A stretch of 64,000 nt of DNA from JALZUV01 sp964654855. GTDB taxonomy: Bacteria > Pseudomonadota > Alphaproteobacteria > Rickettsiales > JALZUV01. The position numbers were made by a program, and so were the translations under genes. The notes under the pieces were generated by a model, which worked only from the letters and a program-made list of their open reading frames with translations, ran no database searches and was not told where the DNA came from. The DNA lies in the NCBI GenBank assembly GCA_964654855.1, contig CAZZJS010000005.1:62001-126000 (forward strand), given 5' to 3'. This document shows, piece after piece, positions 42,270 to 51,818 of the stretch; within the stretch, counting starts at the first letter, position 1; the number at the start of each line of letters is the position of its first letter.

Positions 42270-43732
42270 GCAATCTTGAATAAATCAGCTTGGCTTTTTC
42301 CGTCTTTTCCACCGTCTTGGTCAGTCAGTGGAATAGCATATTCACCGGTAAAGCAAGCATCGCAATAGGCGGGTGAGTCAGCATCGCGGCCCTCTTTTCC
42401 GAGTGCGCGATACACGCCATCAATACTGATAAAGGCGAGGGAATCGACACCGATATGCTGTGCCATTTCTTCAATCGACATTTTTGCGGCGAGGAGTTTT
42501 TCGCGGCTTGGAGTATCGACACCATAGAAACAGCTATGGGTGGTTGGCGGGCTGGCAATACGCATATGTACTTCCTTCGCACCTGCTTCGCGCACCATAT
42601 TGACGATTTTTTGACTGGTCGTACCACGCACGATGGAATCATCGACTAGAACCACGCGTTTGCCTTCGAGCATCACGCGGTTGGCATTATGTTTTAGCTT
42701 CACACCGAGGTGGCGCACTTGATCGGTTGGCTCAATAAAGGTACGGCCAACATAGTGATTGCGAATAATGCCGAGTTCAAAAGGTAAGCCGGCTTGTTCG
42801 GCATAACCGATGGCAGCAGGCAGGCCAGAATCAGGAACGGGAGCAACGAGATCAGCTTCTACCAGAGCTTCCTTTGCAAGTTCAGAACCGATAGATTTAC
42901 GCGCAGTGTACACATTATTGTCATCAACATAAGAGTCAGGGCGGGCGAAATAAATATATTCAAATACACAGAAACGGCTTTTTGTACGTGCGTCTGATGC
43001 GGTGTCGAATGGACGATAGCTGGTGAGTTTTCCGTCTTTAATCACCACCATTTCACCGGCTTCAATATCGCGTACCAAAGTGGCGCCGATAATATCTAAC
43101 GCGCAACTCTCAGATGCGAGTACATACGCATTTCCAAGATCGCCGAGCACTAGTGGACGAACGCCGTGTGGATCACGAACACCAATCATACCATCAGGTG
43201 AAAGAGCAATCAGCGAGTAAGCTCCTTGAATTTGCTTTAAACCATCGATGATACGGTCAGCGACGGAGGCTTTACGACTGCGAGCGATCAAATGAACCAT
43301 CACTTCTGTATCAGAAGTAGATTGGAAGATTGCGCCGCCTTTGATGAGCTCTTCACGCAGAGTATAGGCGTTGGTAAGGTTTCCATTATGCGCAAGGGCC
43401 AAACCGCCAAATGAGAATTCTGCAAAGAGCGGTTGTACGTTACGAAGATGCGGTTCACCGCTGGTAGAATAGCGATTATGGCCGATGGCTGAGTCACCCT
43501 TTAGGCGTCCGATGGTACTTTTTTTGTTGAAATTATCACCCACAAGACCGAGGGCGCGATGGGTGAAAAACTGGGTTCCATCAAAGCTGACAATGCCTGC
43601 GGCTTCTTGGCCGCGATGCTGTAATGCGTGCAACCCAAGGGCGGTATGTGCCGCTGCCTCGTCCGTTACGCCACTAATGCCAAATACACCGCACTCCTCA
43701 TGGAGTTTATCATCATCTAAGAACATGAACAT
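42266..43732 (-). CDS. purF: Amidophosphoribosyltransferase
   Basis: First committed step of purine synthesis. The 488-residue protein begins with a 13-residue propeptide before the catalytic N-terminal cysteine (Cys14 in EECGVFGI), has the glutamine-amidotransferase blocks GHNRYSTSG and ALAHNGNL, and the PRPP loop VVLVDDSIVRGTTS. Several cysteines near the C-terminus (YCDACF) may bind an Fe-S cluster, as in the longer PurF subtype. Divergent from the methyltransferase gene. Confidence 0.96.
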   Translation of the reverse strand: MFMFLDDDKLHEECGVFGISGVTDEAAAHTALGLHALQHRGQEAAGIVSFDGTQFFTHRALGLVGDNFNKKSTIGRLKGDSAIGHNRYSTSGEPHLRNVQPLFAEFSFGGLALAHNGNLTNAYTLREELIKGGAIFQSTSDTEVMVHLIARSRKASVADRIIDGLKQIQGAYSLIALSPDGMIGVRDPHGVRPLVLGDLGNAYVLASESCALDIIGATLVRDIEAGEMVVIKDGKLTSYRPFDTASDARTKSRFCVFEYIYFARPDSYVDDNNVYTARKSIGSELAKEALVEADLVAPVPDSGLPAAIGYAEQAGLPFELGIIRNHYVGRTFIEPTDQVRHLGVKLKHNANRVMLEGKRVVLVDDSIVRGTTSQKIVNMVREAGAKEVHMRIASPPTTHSCFYGVDTPSREKLLAAKMSIEEMAQHIGVDSLAFISIDGVYRALGKEGRDADSPAYCDACFTGEYAIPLTDQDGGKDGKSQADLFKIA

Positions 43733-43778
43733 GATTTAACTCATTGCGTGGCTTTTGTCATCCCAATAGAATGGGCAA

Positions 43779-44432
43779 ATGAGACAAGATGATAAGATTT
43801 TAGACTATATTCGTTCCACCTTCGCGCCAGAGGATGAAATTCTGCAAGATGCCAAGGCTCGCCTATCTGCGCATGACAATCATTTAGTGGGGATTCAAGT
43901 AGGTGCAGAAGAAGGTAAGTTACTTCAGTTTTTGATTAAATTGGCGGGTGTCAAAACTATTGTCGAGATTGGTTCATTGGCCGGATATTCAACTGTGTGG
44001 ATGGCACGTGCGGTAGGTGAAGAAGGTGTTGTGCATGCGATTAATAAAGATACAGCTCATTACGAATTACTCTGCGAAACGGTTGAGAAATCTGGTCTGA
44101 ACATCCAACCACATTTAGGAGATGCGACGGATGTTTTACAGCAATTAGAGCCTCAAGCGCCGTTTGATATGGTGTTTATCGATGCAGATAAGGGCGGTTA
44201 TGCTGGGTATCTTGACTGGGCAGAGAAACATGTGCGTAAAGGCGGGCTTATCGTGGGCGATAACACATTGCTATTTGGCCATGTTATCGCTGAGCAAAAA
44301 CCAGAGGGCACCAGCCAAAAAGCGTGGGAAGGTATGCGTGAATTTAATGAGAGATTGGCAGATGAAAGCCGCTATGAATCGATTTTAATTCCGACAGCAG
44401 AAGGCTTAACGGTTGCACGGAAGTTGTTCTAG
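43779..44432 (+). CDS. Class I SAM-dependent O-methyltransferase
   Basis: A catechol/caffeoyl-CoA-type O-methyltransferase. The 217-residue protein has the SAM motif VEIGSLAGYS at residues 62-71, the metal/substrate block FIDADKGGY at about 133-141, and GDNTLLFG. The natural substrate is unknown. The start at 43779 is 46 bases from the divergent purF start; its end overlaps a small membrane protein gene on the other strand by four bases. Confidence 0.9.
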   Translation: MRQDDKILDYIRSTFAPEDEILQDAKARLSAHDNHLVGIQVGAEEGKLLQFLIKLAGVKTIVEIGSLAGYSTVWMARAVGEEGVVHAINKDTAHYELLCETVEKSGLNIQPHLGDATDVLQQLEPQAPFDMVFIDADKGGYAGYLDWAEKHVRKGGLIVGDNTLLFGHVIAEQKPEGTSQKAWEGMREFNERLADESRYESILIPTAEGLTVARKLF

Positions 44433-44722
44433 CGGGATTGTTCAAGTTCTTTCTCGATAGAAAGCTTTTCGAGTAATAACTTATCTCGATAATCCGCTTC
44501 ACGTGCTTTGCTTGCGTAACTAGAAGCGACAAAGTTTGATACTCCACCAGCAAGGTAAAGCAGAGAAATTGGTAGCATCACTTTCTTTAATTCAGGGTTA
44601 TCTATTTGATTTGATAGAAACATAGTGGAGGCTCCTATTGCAGTGAAAATACCTCCAGTAATCATACCAGTCGTTGTAATGATGCTGCTGGGAGCTTTGG
44701 GGCGTGGAGGTAAATTGATCAT
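44429..44722 (-). CDS. Small membrane protein, 97 residues
   Basis: Two predicted membrane helices (IITTTGMITGGIFTAIGASTM about 14-34 and VMLPISLLYLAGGVSNFVAS about 48-67) are followed by a charged helix (KAREADYRDKLLLEKLSIEK). No family recognised. It is convergent with the methyltransferase gene and lies upstream of xseA in the same orientation, but is separated from it by other signals. The glycine-rich hydrophobic style recalls the two large unknown proteins in this window, though I see no alignable homology. Confidence 0.65.
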   Translation of the reverse strand: MINLPPRPKAPSSIITTTGMITGGIFTAIGASTMFLSNQIDNPELKKVMLPISLLYLAGGVSNFVASSYASKAREADYRDKLLLEKLSIEKELEQSR

Positions 44723-44759
44723 AAAACCAATTTAGCACCTAAATGTTACGATTTAATGA

Positions 44760-46163
44760 CTAAAATAAGCTTTCTTGAAGTTCATCTATCGCTTTAGGTT
44801 TGTTTTTTTTAGGCTGTTTTTTGATGGGTTTAGTGGGCGCGGAGCCTAAAGGCGTATCGCCATCATGGAAGGTGAGGGTAGCAGCGTTAGCGCCATTAGA
44901 AGCGGAGGTGATCAGTTCTCCTTTTGCATTTTTAACGAGAGCAAAGCCACGTTTGAGCACGTGTTGATAATCTAACAGAGCAAGCTTTCCGGTGAGTTGA
45001 CTTAATTGATTCTCTTTGCGTTCGAGTAATTGCTTAAAGCGTTCGTTTAACTTGTCGCTTCTTTCATTCAGTTGGCGTGCTTGCTCTTTGAGCGGATGCT
45101 CTAAAAGGTTTGGGCGCAAGCCACTGCTCGCTTGCTGTAATTGATGCTGTTTTGCGGTCACCATCATGCGTAGGCTTTGGCCTAGTTTATCGCTTAAAAT
45201 ATCGAGCGATTGGCGTGCAGTAGCGAGTATCTCAGAGGGTTTTGGTAATCCACGTGATAAGCCCTCAATGCGTTGTTTATAGTTAGATAATTGTGATTGC
45301 AGTAAGCTATCCATCCGTTGTTGGTGGTCACGCAATGTATAGAGTAAATCGGCGCGAACAGGTACGGCCATTTCGGCAGCTGCAGTCGGCGTTGGCGCAC
45401 GCTGGTCGGAGGCATAATCGATTAAAGTCGTATCGGTTTCATGCCCCACGGCGGAGATAACAGGGATGTTAGAAGCGGCAACCGCACGCACCACAACTTC
45501 CTCATTAAACGGCCATAAATCTTCAATCGAGCCACCTCCACGTGCAACGATAAGAAGGTCAGGGCGTTGTTCATAAGTTTGAAAGCTCGTTACCGCATTA
45601 GCAATTTGCGCTGCTGCTACATCGCCTTGTACGGCCACAGGCCAGACGAGAACATTACAGGGCATACGGTCTTCTAACCGGTGTAAAATATCGCGAATCA
45701 CGGCACCAGTGGGAGAAGTAATCACACCAATGGTTTGCGGCAAGTAAGGCAGTTCTTGTTTGCGGTCTGCATCGAATAACCCTTCTGCCGCGAGCTCTTT
45801 TTTACGTTTCTCGAGCAGTGCCATGAGCGCGCCTTCGCCCGCTGGCTCCATCGACTCAATCACGATTTGGTAATTACTGCGTCCGCCATAAGTGGTGAGT
45901 TTTCCGGTGGCGATAACTTCTAATCCGTCTTCTGGTTTAAAGCGCAAACGTCCCGCAACGCCTTTCCAACATACGCCAGAGAGTACGTTCTTTTCATCCT
46001 TCAAGCTCAAGTAAACATGACCGGAAGCGGCGATTTTGAGGCCTGAAATTTCACCTCGCACGCGTACGTAAGAGAAGTTGCTCTCCACCACACGTTTGAG
46101 TGCATTTGAGATTTCAGAAACCGAAAATTCCGGTGCATTATGAGTAGGCTTGATGTCTGACAT
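44760..46163 (-). CDS. xseA: Exodeoxyribonuclease VII large subunit
   Basis: Degrades single-stranded DNA together with XseB. The 467 residues show the N-terminal OB-fold (VRVRGEISGLKIAASGHVYL, about 37-56), the catalytic region VIARGGGSIEDLWPFNEE and SAVGHETDTTLIDYASD, and a long coiled-coil C-terminus (roughly 300-400). Start at 46163, overlapping the upstream end of the purD reading frame's 5' region on the opposite strand. xseB is not in the window. Confidence 0.94.
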   Translation of the reverse strand: MSDIKPTHNAPEFSVSEISNALKRVVESNFSYVRVRGEISGLKIAASGHVYLSLKDEKNVLSGVCWKGVAGRLRFKPEDGLEVIATGKLTTYGGRSNYQIVIESMEPAGEGALMALLEKRKKELAAEGLFDADRKQELPYLPQTIGVITSPTGAVIRDILHRLEDRMPCNVLVWPVAVQGDVAAAQIANAVTSFQTYEQRPDLLIVARGGGSIEDLWPFNEEVVVRAVAASNIPVISAVGHETDTTLIDYASDQRAPTPTAAAEMAVPVRADLLYTLRDHQQRMDSLLQSQLSNYKQRIEGLSRGLPKPSEILATARQSLDILSDKLGQSLRMMVTAKQHQLQQASSGLRPNLLEHPLKEQARQLNERSDKLNERFKQLLERKENQLSQLTGKLALLDYQHVLKRGFALVKNAKGELITSASNGANAATLTFHDGDTPLGSAPTKPIKKQPKKNKPKAIDELQESLF

Positions 46164-46200
46164 GAGCCAGACTATACAAGCGTTACGAAGAGGAGCAATG

Positions 46201-47460
46201 ATGAAAATTCTGGTTATCGGTTCAGGCGGGCGTGAACATGCCCTCGCATGGAAAATTAAACAATCACCTTTAGTGAGTGAGCTCTATTGCAGCCCCGGTA
46301 ATGGCGGCATTGCGCAAGTGGCTGAATGTATCACTCTAAACGATGAAGCAGCGATTATTGAATTTTGTCAGAATACAAAAATTGACCTTGTGGTTGTCGG
46401 GCCAGAGGTGCCGTTAGTGGAAGGCCTATCTGATGCGCTTCGTGCCGCAAATATTGCGGTATTTGGATGTTCTCAAGCTGCCGCGCAGCTAGAAGGTTCC
46501 AAAGGCTTCACCAAGGACATTTGCGCGAAATATAATATCCCAACGGCGGGTTATGGTCGTTTTGTCGATGCGCAATCGGCGAAGGATTATATTGCCGAGA
46601 ACCCTGCACCTATCGTGGTGAAAGCTGATGGTTTAGCTGCCGGTAAAGGCGTGATTATGGCCGAAACGAACGAAGAAGCTTTGACTGCGATTGATGAAAT
46701 TTTTGGCGGTAAATTTGGCGATGCCGGTGCGGAAGTCGTCATCGAAGAGTGGCTGCAAGGCGAGGAATCTAGCTTCTTTGCCTTATGCGATGGTAAGACC
46801 GTTCGCATGCTTGGCTCCGCGCAAGATCATAAACGCGTGGGCGAGGGTGATACGGGGCCTAATACGGGCGGTATGGGTACTTATAGCCCTGCGCCGATTA
46901 TGACCGATGCGATGAATACCCGCGTGATGAATGAGATTATCGAACCCACCATGAAGGCGATGCAGGAAGAAGGTACACCCTTCCAAGGTATCTTTTTTGC
47001 GGGGTTGATGATTACCGCAAAAGGACCGGAGCTTATCGAATATAATGTGCGTTTTGGCGACCCTGAAACGCAAAGTCTGATGTTGCGTTTAGAATCCGAT
47101 ATTGTGCCGCTCTTTATGGCATGTGCCAAAGGCGAAGGCCTAGAAGATTACGAAATTAAACTCTCCGATGATGCGGCAGTTTGTGTCGTCATGGCTGCTA
47201 AAGGCTATCCCGGCTCTTACGAAAAAAATACCGAAATTCGAGGACTTGAAACCGCTGGCGGAACTATCTTTCATGCGGGTACGAAAGTCGAAAATAGCAA
47301 AACCTATGCTACTGGTGGTCGCGTGTTAGGCGTATGCGCCAAAGCCTCTAATTTCGAAACCGCCCGCGTCCAAGCTTACGCCGCCGTTGAGAAAGTTGAT
47401 TGGGAACAAGGTTTTTACCGCAAAGATATCGGCTGGCGCGTGGTGGAGCGTGCGGCCTAG
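46201..47460 (+). CDS. purD: Phosphoribosylamine-glycine ligase
   Basis: Second step of purine synthesis (PRA to GAR). The ATP-grasp protein starts MKILVIGSGGREHALAWK from the ATG at 46201, five bases after AGGAG; an ATG immediately upstream (46198) has poorer spacing. Family blocks VVGPEVPLVEG, KADGLAAGKGV and NVRFGDPETQ are present. Length 419 is normal. The uppP start GTG overlaps the last base of the purD stop. Confidence 0.96.
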   Translation: MKILVIGSGGREHALAWKIKQSPLVSELYCSPGNGGIAQVAECITLNDEAAIIEFCQNTKIDLVVVGPEVPLVEGLSDALRAANIAVFGCSQAAAQLEGSKGFTKDICAKYNIPTAGYGRFVDAQSAKDYIAENPAPIVVKADGLAAGKGVIMAETNEEALTAIDEIFGGKFGDAGAEVVIEEWLQGEESSFFALCDGKTVRMLGSAQDHKRVGEGDTGPNTGGMGTYSPAPIMTDAMNTRVMNEIIEPTMKAMQEEGTPFQGIFFAGLMITAKGPELIEYNVRFGDPETQSLMLRLESDIVPLFMACAKGEGLEDYEIKLSDDAAVCVVMAAKGYPGSYEKNTEIRGLETAGGTIFHAGTKVENSKTYATGGRVLGVCAKASNFETARVQAYAAVEKVDWEQGFYRKDIGWRVVERAA

Positions 47461-48263
47461 TGTTAACTGAAACCACATGGCAGGCTTTATTCCTCGGCAT
47501 TATTGAGGGGATAACGGAGTTTTTGCCGATTTCTTCGACGGGGCATTTGATTTTGCTGGTCGAATTACTGGAATTCTCAGGTCCTCCGGGGCGTGTGTTT
47601 GAGATTGTGATTCAGCTGGGTGCGATCCTTGCTATCTGCTGGCTCTATCGTGCGAAACTATTTGGCGCAGTATTAAACGCGCCGAAAGAAGAGAAAGCTC
47701 GTCGGTTTATTTCTAATATTGTGATTGCCTTTTTACCGGCGGCGGTGATTGGAGTATTCGCGCATGGTTTTATTAAAGAGGTCTTATTCTCGCCGCTAGT
47801 GGTGGCCATTATGCTGGTGGTCGGAGGAGTGATAATCTTGCTGGTGGAGAAAGTCATTAAACCTCAACCTATCACGCAAACCGTTGAAGAAATGAATTGG
47901 AAACTCGCTTTAAAAGTAGGTTTCTGCCAAGTGTTAGCGATGATTCCAGGCACCTCGCGTTCCGGTGCGACCATTATTGGTGGCATGCTGATGGGACTAG
48001 AACGCAAAGCGGCAACCGAGTTTAGCTTCTTCCTCGCCATTCCCACCATGCTAGGTGCGACGGTGTATGACTCCTATAAAAACTGGGGGCATATGACGCT
48101 AGAGAATATGGAAGTGATTGCGATTGGTTTCGTCGCAGCGTTTATCTCCGCCTTATTAGTGGTACGTTGGTTGATTAATTTCTTAGGCAAACATGGCTAC
48201 ACACCTTTTGCTTATTACCGAATTTTGATTGGTGGAGTGATGCTATTCCTACTCCTAGGATAG
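47460..48263 (+). CDS. uppP: Undecaprenyl-diphosphate phosphatase
   Basis: Recycles the lipid carrier of peptidoglycan synthesis by dephosphorylating undecaprenyl diphosphate. From a GTG at 47460 the 267-residue membrane protein shows EGITEFLPISSTGHL (about 15-29) and PGTSRSGATI, the two hallmark catalytic blocks of the BacA family. A further in-frame upstream reading is only purD in another frame. It ends inside the last codons of a convergent unknown gene (nine-base overlap). Confidence 0.95.
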   Translation: MLTETTWQALFLGIIEGITEFLPISSTGHLILLVELLEFSGPPGRVFEIVIQLGAILAICWLYRAKLFGAVLNAPKEEKARRFISNIVIAFLPAAVIGVFAHGFIKEVLFSPLVVAIMLVVGGVIILLVEKVIKPQPITQTVEEMNWKLALKVGFCQVLAMIPGTSRSGATIIGGMLMGLERKAATEFSFFLAIPTMLGATVYDSYKNWGHMTLENMEVIAIGFVAAFISALLVVRWLINFLGKHGYTPFAYYRILIGGVMLFLLLG

Positions 48264-49979
48264 CGAGGTGCCTACACCTGTTTCAGGTGTAGAATTGATG
48301 CGTGGGTGGGGTTTTGCTGTGCGATCTGATAGCTGTATTTCAGTGCTAGCTATTTCTTGTACCTCTTGTTTTTTAGGTACGCTTTGCATTTTAGCTGCAT
48401 TAAAAATGGAGATTGCAAATTCGGCCTCATTCATTGTCTGAGGTGTCATTTTTACTAAATCACTAAGTAATGAATTTACATTCTCTATATTCATTTGATC
48501 TACAGTAGCGGCTGGCTTTTTCACTGAGAGTGAGTAATTCATCAATTCGTCAATCTCTTCAAAGGTAGCTAAGATTGCTGGAGAGGATAAGAGTTCTTTT
48601 GCGATTGATTTCCGCACATGCTCCTGTTGTTCTTTCGGGAATTGAAGGCTGATATCTGCTACTTTTGCTGCTATCTTGGCAAGATCTAATGCTTTATGAG
48701 GTAGTTGTGTAAGAATGGCATTATAGATATCTGTTTTATATTTGTCTAACCCTTCACTTGAGAGTGTTTTACTATTTTTCTTTTTTTCAATTCCATTTGC
48801 TTTTTCTGCAAGATGGTTTGCTAAGTTTTCCGCAATTTTTAACTTTGCTGATTGCCCTAGTACTGAAGGTACTTTTTTTAGAAACTCTGAAGCAATTCGA
48901 GCCAAGTTTTGTGGATGGGTTGCGCTTTTTGCATCGTAATCCATTGAATCTGTTACAAAAACGGTAACGTCACCTAGTAGATAAGCGATGTTACCAGCTA
49001 AGTCACTTTTCGCTTCTTCACCAGCTGCCATTTTAGCAGTAGCACCTTTGAGCGCAGCGATAGTAGAGCCTGCATTAAGAGCGCCGCCAATACGGTTTGA
49101 GTATTTTTTGATGTGTGAGAGAATCTTGCTCTCTCCTTCTTTTGCTTGACCGTCACCTTTAACCATGAAGAGCACCCAGCCCAAAATAGACATGGCAGAA
49201 TCTGAGATGCGTTCCCAACCGCCCTTAGCGCCGCGTTGTATCTCTTTGATGCCTGCCATCGTCCATAACCCACGGCCAGCAATTTGCGTCCATGCACCTA
49301 CATTAATGGCATTTTTTTCTAAAAATTTCGTGGCGGCACTTGCTGGATCTTCCTTATCTAACCAGTCTAGTGAGGTGGTAATAGATTTTCCATCTTTGGC
49401 ATAATTTGCGAATTTTCGATTTATCTCTTTAGATATTTGAGCATCTGCCTCAGTCGCATAATTCATGAAAATCAGAGATTGTGCAGCACCTAAAATACCA
49501 TATCCAGTTTTCCACCATTTTTCAGGAGAGGTATCACTGGAACTGTTACTGGTGATAACAAGGTCGCCGACCAGATAGAGTGAACCGATGCGTTTTGCTT
49601 TATTTTCAGTCCAGAAACTCGCAACGTTCTTTATTCCACCGATAATCTTTGAAGCGTTATGTACAGTGCTTTCAAAGCTGTGTTTAGCTCCTTTAACGAG
49701 CCCTAGTTTCTCAATTGCGCTAATGAATGAATCTTCAGTGCCTAGTTTGGTAACGAATAAGACAGGGTTGTTTTCTTTATCTGTTCCGATTTTCGTAACG
49801 TAACTTTTATCAGCCAGTTTATTCTGTATGGCGCTTAACTCTTGAGCCGAGCTATCTTTGGTAGGCGCATGAACCACTGCGCTCCACCCTTGATTACCAA
49901 GACTGGTCTCCAGAAAATTGATGCGGCTTTCTGGGTCGTCCCAGATATGCACGCGCTGAATGTGGTTCTTTTTCGCCAT
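48255..49979 (-). CDS. Unknown protein with hydrophobic hairpins, paralogue 2
   Basis: A 574-residue protein of unknown function, larger than its likely relative at 37271-38407. The first 90 residues form an extra charged, possibly alpha/beta region (HIQRVHIWDDPESRINFLE). Then come the shared blocks: FWTENKAKRIGSLYLVGD (about 121-138), GYGILGAAQSLIFMNYATEA, WTMAGIKEIQRGAKGGW, SILGWVLFMVK, RIGGALNAGSTIAALKG and NIAYLLGDVTVFVTD. The C-terminal third is helical and includes FPKEQQEHVRKSIAKELL. No signal peptide. It ends within the convergent uppP gene by nine bases, just as paralogue 1 ends within argH. Codon texture is like its neighbours. Confidence 0.75.
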   Translation of the reverse strand: MAKKNHIQRVHIWDDPESRINFLETSLGNQGWSAVVHAPTKDSSAQELSAIQNKLADKSYVTKIGTDKENNPVLFVTKLGTEDSFISAIEKLGLVKGAKHSFESTVHNASKIIGGIKNVASFWTENKAKRIGSLYLVGDLVITSNSSSDTSPEKWWKTGYGILGAAQSLIFMNYATEADAQISKEINRKFANYAKDGKSITTSLDWLDKEDPASAATKFLEKNAINVGAWTQIAGRGLWTMAGIKEIQRGAKGGWERISDSAMSILGWVLFMVKGDGQAKEGESKILSHIKKYSNRIGGALNAGSTIAALKGATAKMAAGEEAKSDLAGNIAYLLGDVTVFVTDSMDYDAKSATHPQNLARIASEFLKKVPSVLGQSAKLKIAENLANHLAEKANGIEKKKNSKTLSSEGLDKYKTDIYNAILTQLPHKALDLAKIAAKVADISLQFPKEQQEHVRKSIAKELLSSPAILATFEEIDELMNYSLSVKKPAATVDQMNIENVNSLLSDLVKMTPQTMNEAEFAISIFNAAKMQSVPKKQEVQEIASTEIQLSDRTAKPHPRINSTPETGVGTSLS

Positions 49980-50094
49980 ATATATTACTTCACTCTCAAA
50001 TATACCGCGTTTAAGGGGGTGATTGTGTTACAATTTTAAGACAATTAGGTGGCGAGTTGCTAGGCTAAGTTACTGTTAAAGAACAAATGAGGCC

Positions 50095-51741
50095 ATGATG
50101 AAGCGTGCCATTCTTCCCTTTTTAGTTGCAATTTTTGCCAGTTTTCCCGTTTTTGCAGAGCCAGAAGTGGCTACGAATTACGGTATATGGTCGTTGTTAC
50201 CCGCGGCTTTGGCCATCACGATGGCCTTGCTGACGCGCCAAGTTATTGTTTCTCTCTTCTTGGGGATTTGGTCAGGGGCATGGCTGCTTTCAGGAGGTGA
50301 TTTACCGGCTTTATGGGATGGGTTTTTGCGCGTGATGGATACATGGTTGCTGCAATCGATTGTGCCGACGGATGCCAGCACAGATCATATCTCGATTATC
50401 ATGTTTACGCTTACCGTGGGGGGGATGATTGGTATTATCCGCACTAATGGCGGTATTGATGGCGTGATTGAGTGGATGTCGAGTCGAGTGAAAACGGCTA
50501 AAGGCGCGCAATTTGCGACTATGTTTGCCGGTTTGAAGATGTTTTTCGATGATTATGCTAGCATGTTGATTGTGGGTAATACGATGCGCCCATTGGCCGA
50601 TGCACGTGGAATTAGCCGCGAGAAGCTCGCTTATATTGTGGATACAACCGCTTCTCCGATTGCGTCCATCGCGCTGCTTACTACTTGGATTGGGTTTCAG
50701 GTATCGTTGTTAGATACCGCGATGGGAGGGATTTCGACTCTGAATATCCCTGCTTATGAATTGATGATTTCATCAATTCCTTACAGCTTTTACAGTATTT
50801 TGAGTGTGTTATTCATCTTTATGCTGATTAGCACTAACCGCGATATGGGGCCGATGTTAAAGGCCGAACGTGCGGCGCGTAAAGAGGCGGCCAAAGCGGC
50901 AAAACGCAAAACCAGCAAAGCCAAAGCCGTGAAAGTGAGTAAAGGTAAAGCCATTAATGCGGTGCTACCCCTTATGGTGCTGATTTGCAGTGTGATAGGT
51001 GGTCTCCTGCTTACGGGTTGGCCGGAAGAAGGCCAAGCGGTTACGTTGACCGCAATTTTTGGCAATGCAGATCCGTTTAAGGCGATGCTTTGGGCTTCGC
51101 TGCTCAGCGCGACTTCGGCTCTGTTGATGAGTAAGTATAATGCGAATATGAGTATTGGCGAAGTGATTGGTGCACTGGAGCATGGGTTTGTTCCAATGTT
51201 AGGTGCGGTTATTATCCTCACCTTCGCTTGGGGTATTGCGGGAGTGAATGATGCGATAGGCACAGCCGATTATCTCGTAAATCAGCTGGAGGGTAACTTA
51301 TCGCCACAATGGTTGCCTGTTGTCGTGTTCTTGCTGGCTTCGATCATCGCTTTTGCGACGGGAACCAGCTGGGGGGTGATGGCGATTTTAGTGCCGCTAG
51401 CTATTCCGCTTACATGGGGTGCGTTAGAGAGTGCTGGGATGACCGGTGCTGATGCGATGCCGATTCTCTACGCTTCGGTTGCCTCTGTTTTGACGGGTGC
51501 GGTGTGGGGTGATCATTGTTCGCCTATTTCCGATACAACGATTCTATCCTCGGTTTCATCCGGTTGTGACCATATTGAGCATGTACGCACGCAGTTGCCT
51601 TATGCGATGCTGGTAGGAACGGTTGCTATCCTCGCAGGCCTCATTCCGGTCGGCTATGGTCTACCATGGTGGATAGGTATGGGTGTTGGTGCCTTCTTGC
51701 TCTATGTAGTGCTGACCAAGTTTGGTGAGAAGGTGGATTAA
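50095..51741 (+). CDS. nhaC: NhaC-family Na+/H+ antiporter
   Basis: Secondary transporter exchanging sodium and protons. The 548-residue protein has about a dozen membrane segments, a signal-like N-terminus ending VFA, and NhaC-family blocks FDDYASMLIVGNTMRP, TTASPIASIALLTTWIGFQ and GDHCSPISDTTILSS. A lysine-rich cytoplasmic loop (about residues 260-283) separates the two halves. It is a single gene, 115 bases from the divergent unknown gene and followed by a terminator shared with rpoC. Confidence 0.93.
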   Translation: MMKRAILPFLVAIFASFPVFAEPEVATNYGIWSLLPAALAITMALLTRQVIVSLFLGIWSGAWLLSGGDLPALWDGFLRVMDTWLLQSIVPTDASTDHISIIMFTLTVGGMIGIIRTNGGIDGVIEWMSSRVKTAKGAQFATMFAGLKMFFDDYASMLIVGNTMRPLADARGISREKLAYIVDTTASPIASIALLTTWIGFQVSLLDTAMGGISTLNIPAYELMISSIPYSFYSILSVLFIFMLISTNRDMGPMLKAERAARKEAAKAAKRKTSKAKAVKVSKGKAINAVLPLMVLICSVIGGLLLTGWPEEGQAVTLTAIFGNADPFKAMLWASLLSATSALLMSKYNANMSIGEVIGALEHGFVPMLGAVIILTFAWGIAGVNDAIGTADYLVNQLEGNLSPQWLPVVVFLLASIIAFATGTSWGVMAILVPLAIPLTWGALESAGMTGADAMPILYASVASVLTGAVWGDHCSPISDTTILSSVSSGCDHIEHVRTQLPYAMLVGTVAILAGLIPVGYGLPWWIGMGVGAFLLYVVLTKFGEKVD

Positions 51742-51747
51742 ACAAAG

Positions 51748-51785
51748 AACCCCGAAAGAGTTTCCTCTTCCGGGGTTTTGTTTTT
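51748..51785. terminator. Bidirectional terminator between nhaC and rpoC
   Basis: AACCCCGAAAGAG at 51748-51760 pairs with CTCTTCCGGGGTT at 51765-51777 around a four-base loop, followed by TTGTTTTT on the plus strand. The single mismatch on the plus strand (51755/51770) is a G-U pair on the minus strand, where it ends rpoC transcription. Confidence 0.85.
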
Positions 51786-51818
51786 GCAGTTAGGCTTTAA
51801 TTGTAAGCTTAACTTATT

